64,000 nucleotides of DNA from Fibrobacter succinogenes (lineage in GTDB: Bacteria > Fibrobacterota > Fibrobacteria > Fibrobacterales > Fibrobacteraceae), in the NCBI GenBank assembly GCA_902791475.1, contig CADAWC010000010.1, positions 1 through 64,000 of the forward strand, read 5' to 3'. Each line of letters begins with the position of its first letter. Position 1 is the stretch's first letter. Both the position numbers and the translations under genes were made by a program. Shown here piece by piece: positions 63,489-64,000 of this stretch. The notes below the pieces were generated by a model that worked only from the letters and a program-made list of their open reading frames with translations, searched no databases and had not been told where the DNA came from.

Positions 63489-64000
63489 ATGGCTTTTGAT
63501 TTAAAAAACAAGTTAGCGATTGCGCTCGAAAAGCGCGCTCCGTTATTTGATGTAACGGATGCTTTGCGCATTGTGAATGGCGCTGTCGACGGTTTCCCGG
63601 GACTCACGATAGACAAGTTCGGCGACCGTTACCAGATGCAGTTTTTTGGACCGGAGCTTTTGACGAGCAAAACTGAAATTGTCGAGGCTTTGGCCGCTCT
63701 TTTCAATCCTATTTGCGTTGTGACAAAGGAACGTCTTTCGAGTTCTGGGCGTTCGCTTGAGAACGCTCCGATGGATGTTGTGGTTGGCTCACGTGAAGAT
63801 GCTGTGGGAACAGTTCGCGAGGGCAATGCCAATTTTCATGTGGATTTGCTTGATACGATTAATCCGGGACTTTTTCTTGACATGCGCCATGTGCGCCTTG
63901 AAGTCGAAGATCGATTCCGCGCCATGTCCGGCGCATCTCCGGCGCATCTCGCTGACTTGGCGAATCTCGAAAATTCCGCGCAAACCGGCCTCCGTTTTTT
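63489..64000 (+). CDS. RlmI-like class I SAM-dependent rRNA methyltransferase, 5' part only
   Basis: 170 residues visible; the gene continues beyond the window. The N-terminal PUA-like domain reads MAFDLKNKLAIALEKRAPLF, RIVNGAVDGFPGLTIDKFGD, a pattern of the RlmI/RlmK-type enzymes that make m5C in 23S rRNA. NPGLFLDMRHVRL is the link (G-x-F-x-D-x-R) to the Rossmann domain, which is cut off. The start ATG lacks a strong Shine-Dalgarno sequence. It follows the composite repeat after nrdR. Confidence 0.82.
   Translation, partial: MAFDLKNKLAIALEKRAPLFDVTDALRIVNGAVDGFPGLTIDKFGDRYQMQFFGPELLTSKTEIVEALAALFNPICVVTKERLSSSGRSLENAPMDVVVGSREDAVGTVREGNANFHVDLLDTINPGLFLDMRHVRLEVEDRFRAMSGASPAHLADLANLENSAQTGLRF

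Overview
The window looks like chromosomal DNA of a Fibrobacter species (phylum Fibrobacterota, rumen or gut cellulolytic bacteria). The best single clue is the 943-residue lipoprotein at 52105-54936. It has the formylglycine-synthase-like / propeller / SGNH-like layout that I recall as a Fibrobacter succinogenes paralogous family (TIGR02171). Supporting clues are a Gram-negative envelope (TonB-dependent receptor, LysM and lipobox proteins), GlnS instead of the amidotransferase route, and -10 boxes of the TATATT type. I see no prophage, insertion sequence, integrase or CRISPR array. The window is core chromosome with an unusual load of short dispersed repeats.

Layout. 1-2178: 5' part of a cysteine desulfurase, a HAD phosphatase and an exported protein. 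2296-2401: tRNA-Pro(GGG) and terminator. 2486-7607 (minus): a coupled trio of primase-helicase-like protein, GT4 glycosyltransferase and LTA-synthase-type sulfatase. 7697-9735 (plus): ruvC and two peptidoglycan peptidases. 9824-12463 (minus): pssA and a peptide-binding lipoprotein. 12565-24104 (minus): a tightly packed series that starts at a TPP riboswitch and thiC, passes through an AEP/RepA-type primase-helicase and a degenerate m5U-methyltransferase homologue, and ends in an envelope-signalling block (LysM protein, 38-residue membrane peptide, histidine kinase, response regulator, beta-propeller protein). 24323-34691: NhaC antiporter, EamA exporter, glnS, DUF3300 protein, nth, cysE, maltokinase, two small unknown genes and a nitrilase. 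34758-44194: TonB-type receptor, VanX-like peptidase, Sua5/TsaC, a DUF349 repeat protein and priA. 44315-47003: a three-gene vitamin salvage operon (CytX-like permease, pyridoxamine-kinase-like enzyme, radical SAM protein). 47008-51981 (minus): a block of poorly characterised membrane and acyltransferase genes. 52105-64000: the TIGR02171-type lipoprotein, a HIRAN-like protein, gmk, a GT2 plus membrane glycosyltransferase pair, transketolase, nrdR and an RlmI-like methyltransferase cut by the window end.

The most unusual content is not one operon. (1) Families of short repeats rich in TAG/TAA sit at gene 3' ends, often including the stop codon itself, and some carry a GC-hairpin core. (2) A GTCATTCCCG...CGGGAATCTCC palindrome family enters reading frames: it lies in frame inside the nitrilase gene and encodes the C-terminus of the EamA transporter. 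(3) Many genes have a -10-like hexamer only 6-7 bases before the start codon and no Shine-Dalgarno sequence, which suggests widespread leaderless mRNAs. (4) Several enzymes have lost catalytic residues: a Toprim/DnaB-like primase-helicase with degenerate motifs, an m5U-methyltransferase homologue without its catalytic Cys, and an Nth without its fourth cluster Cys. Assignments come from reading translations and motifs; no database search was run.
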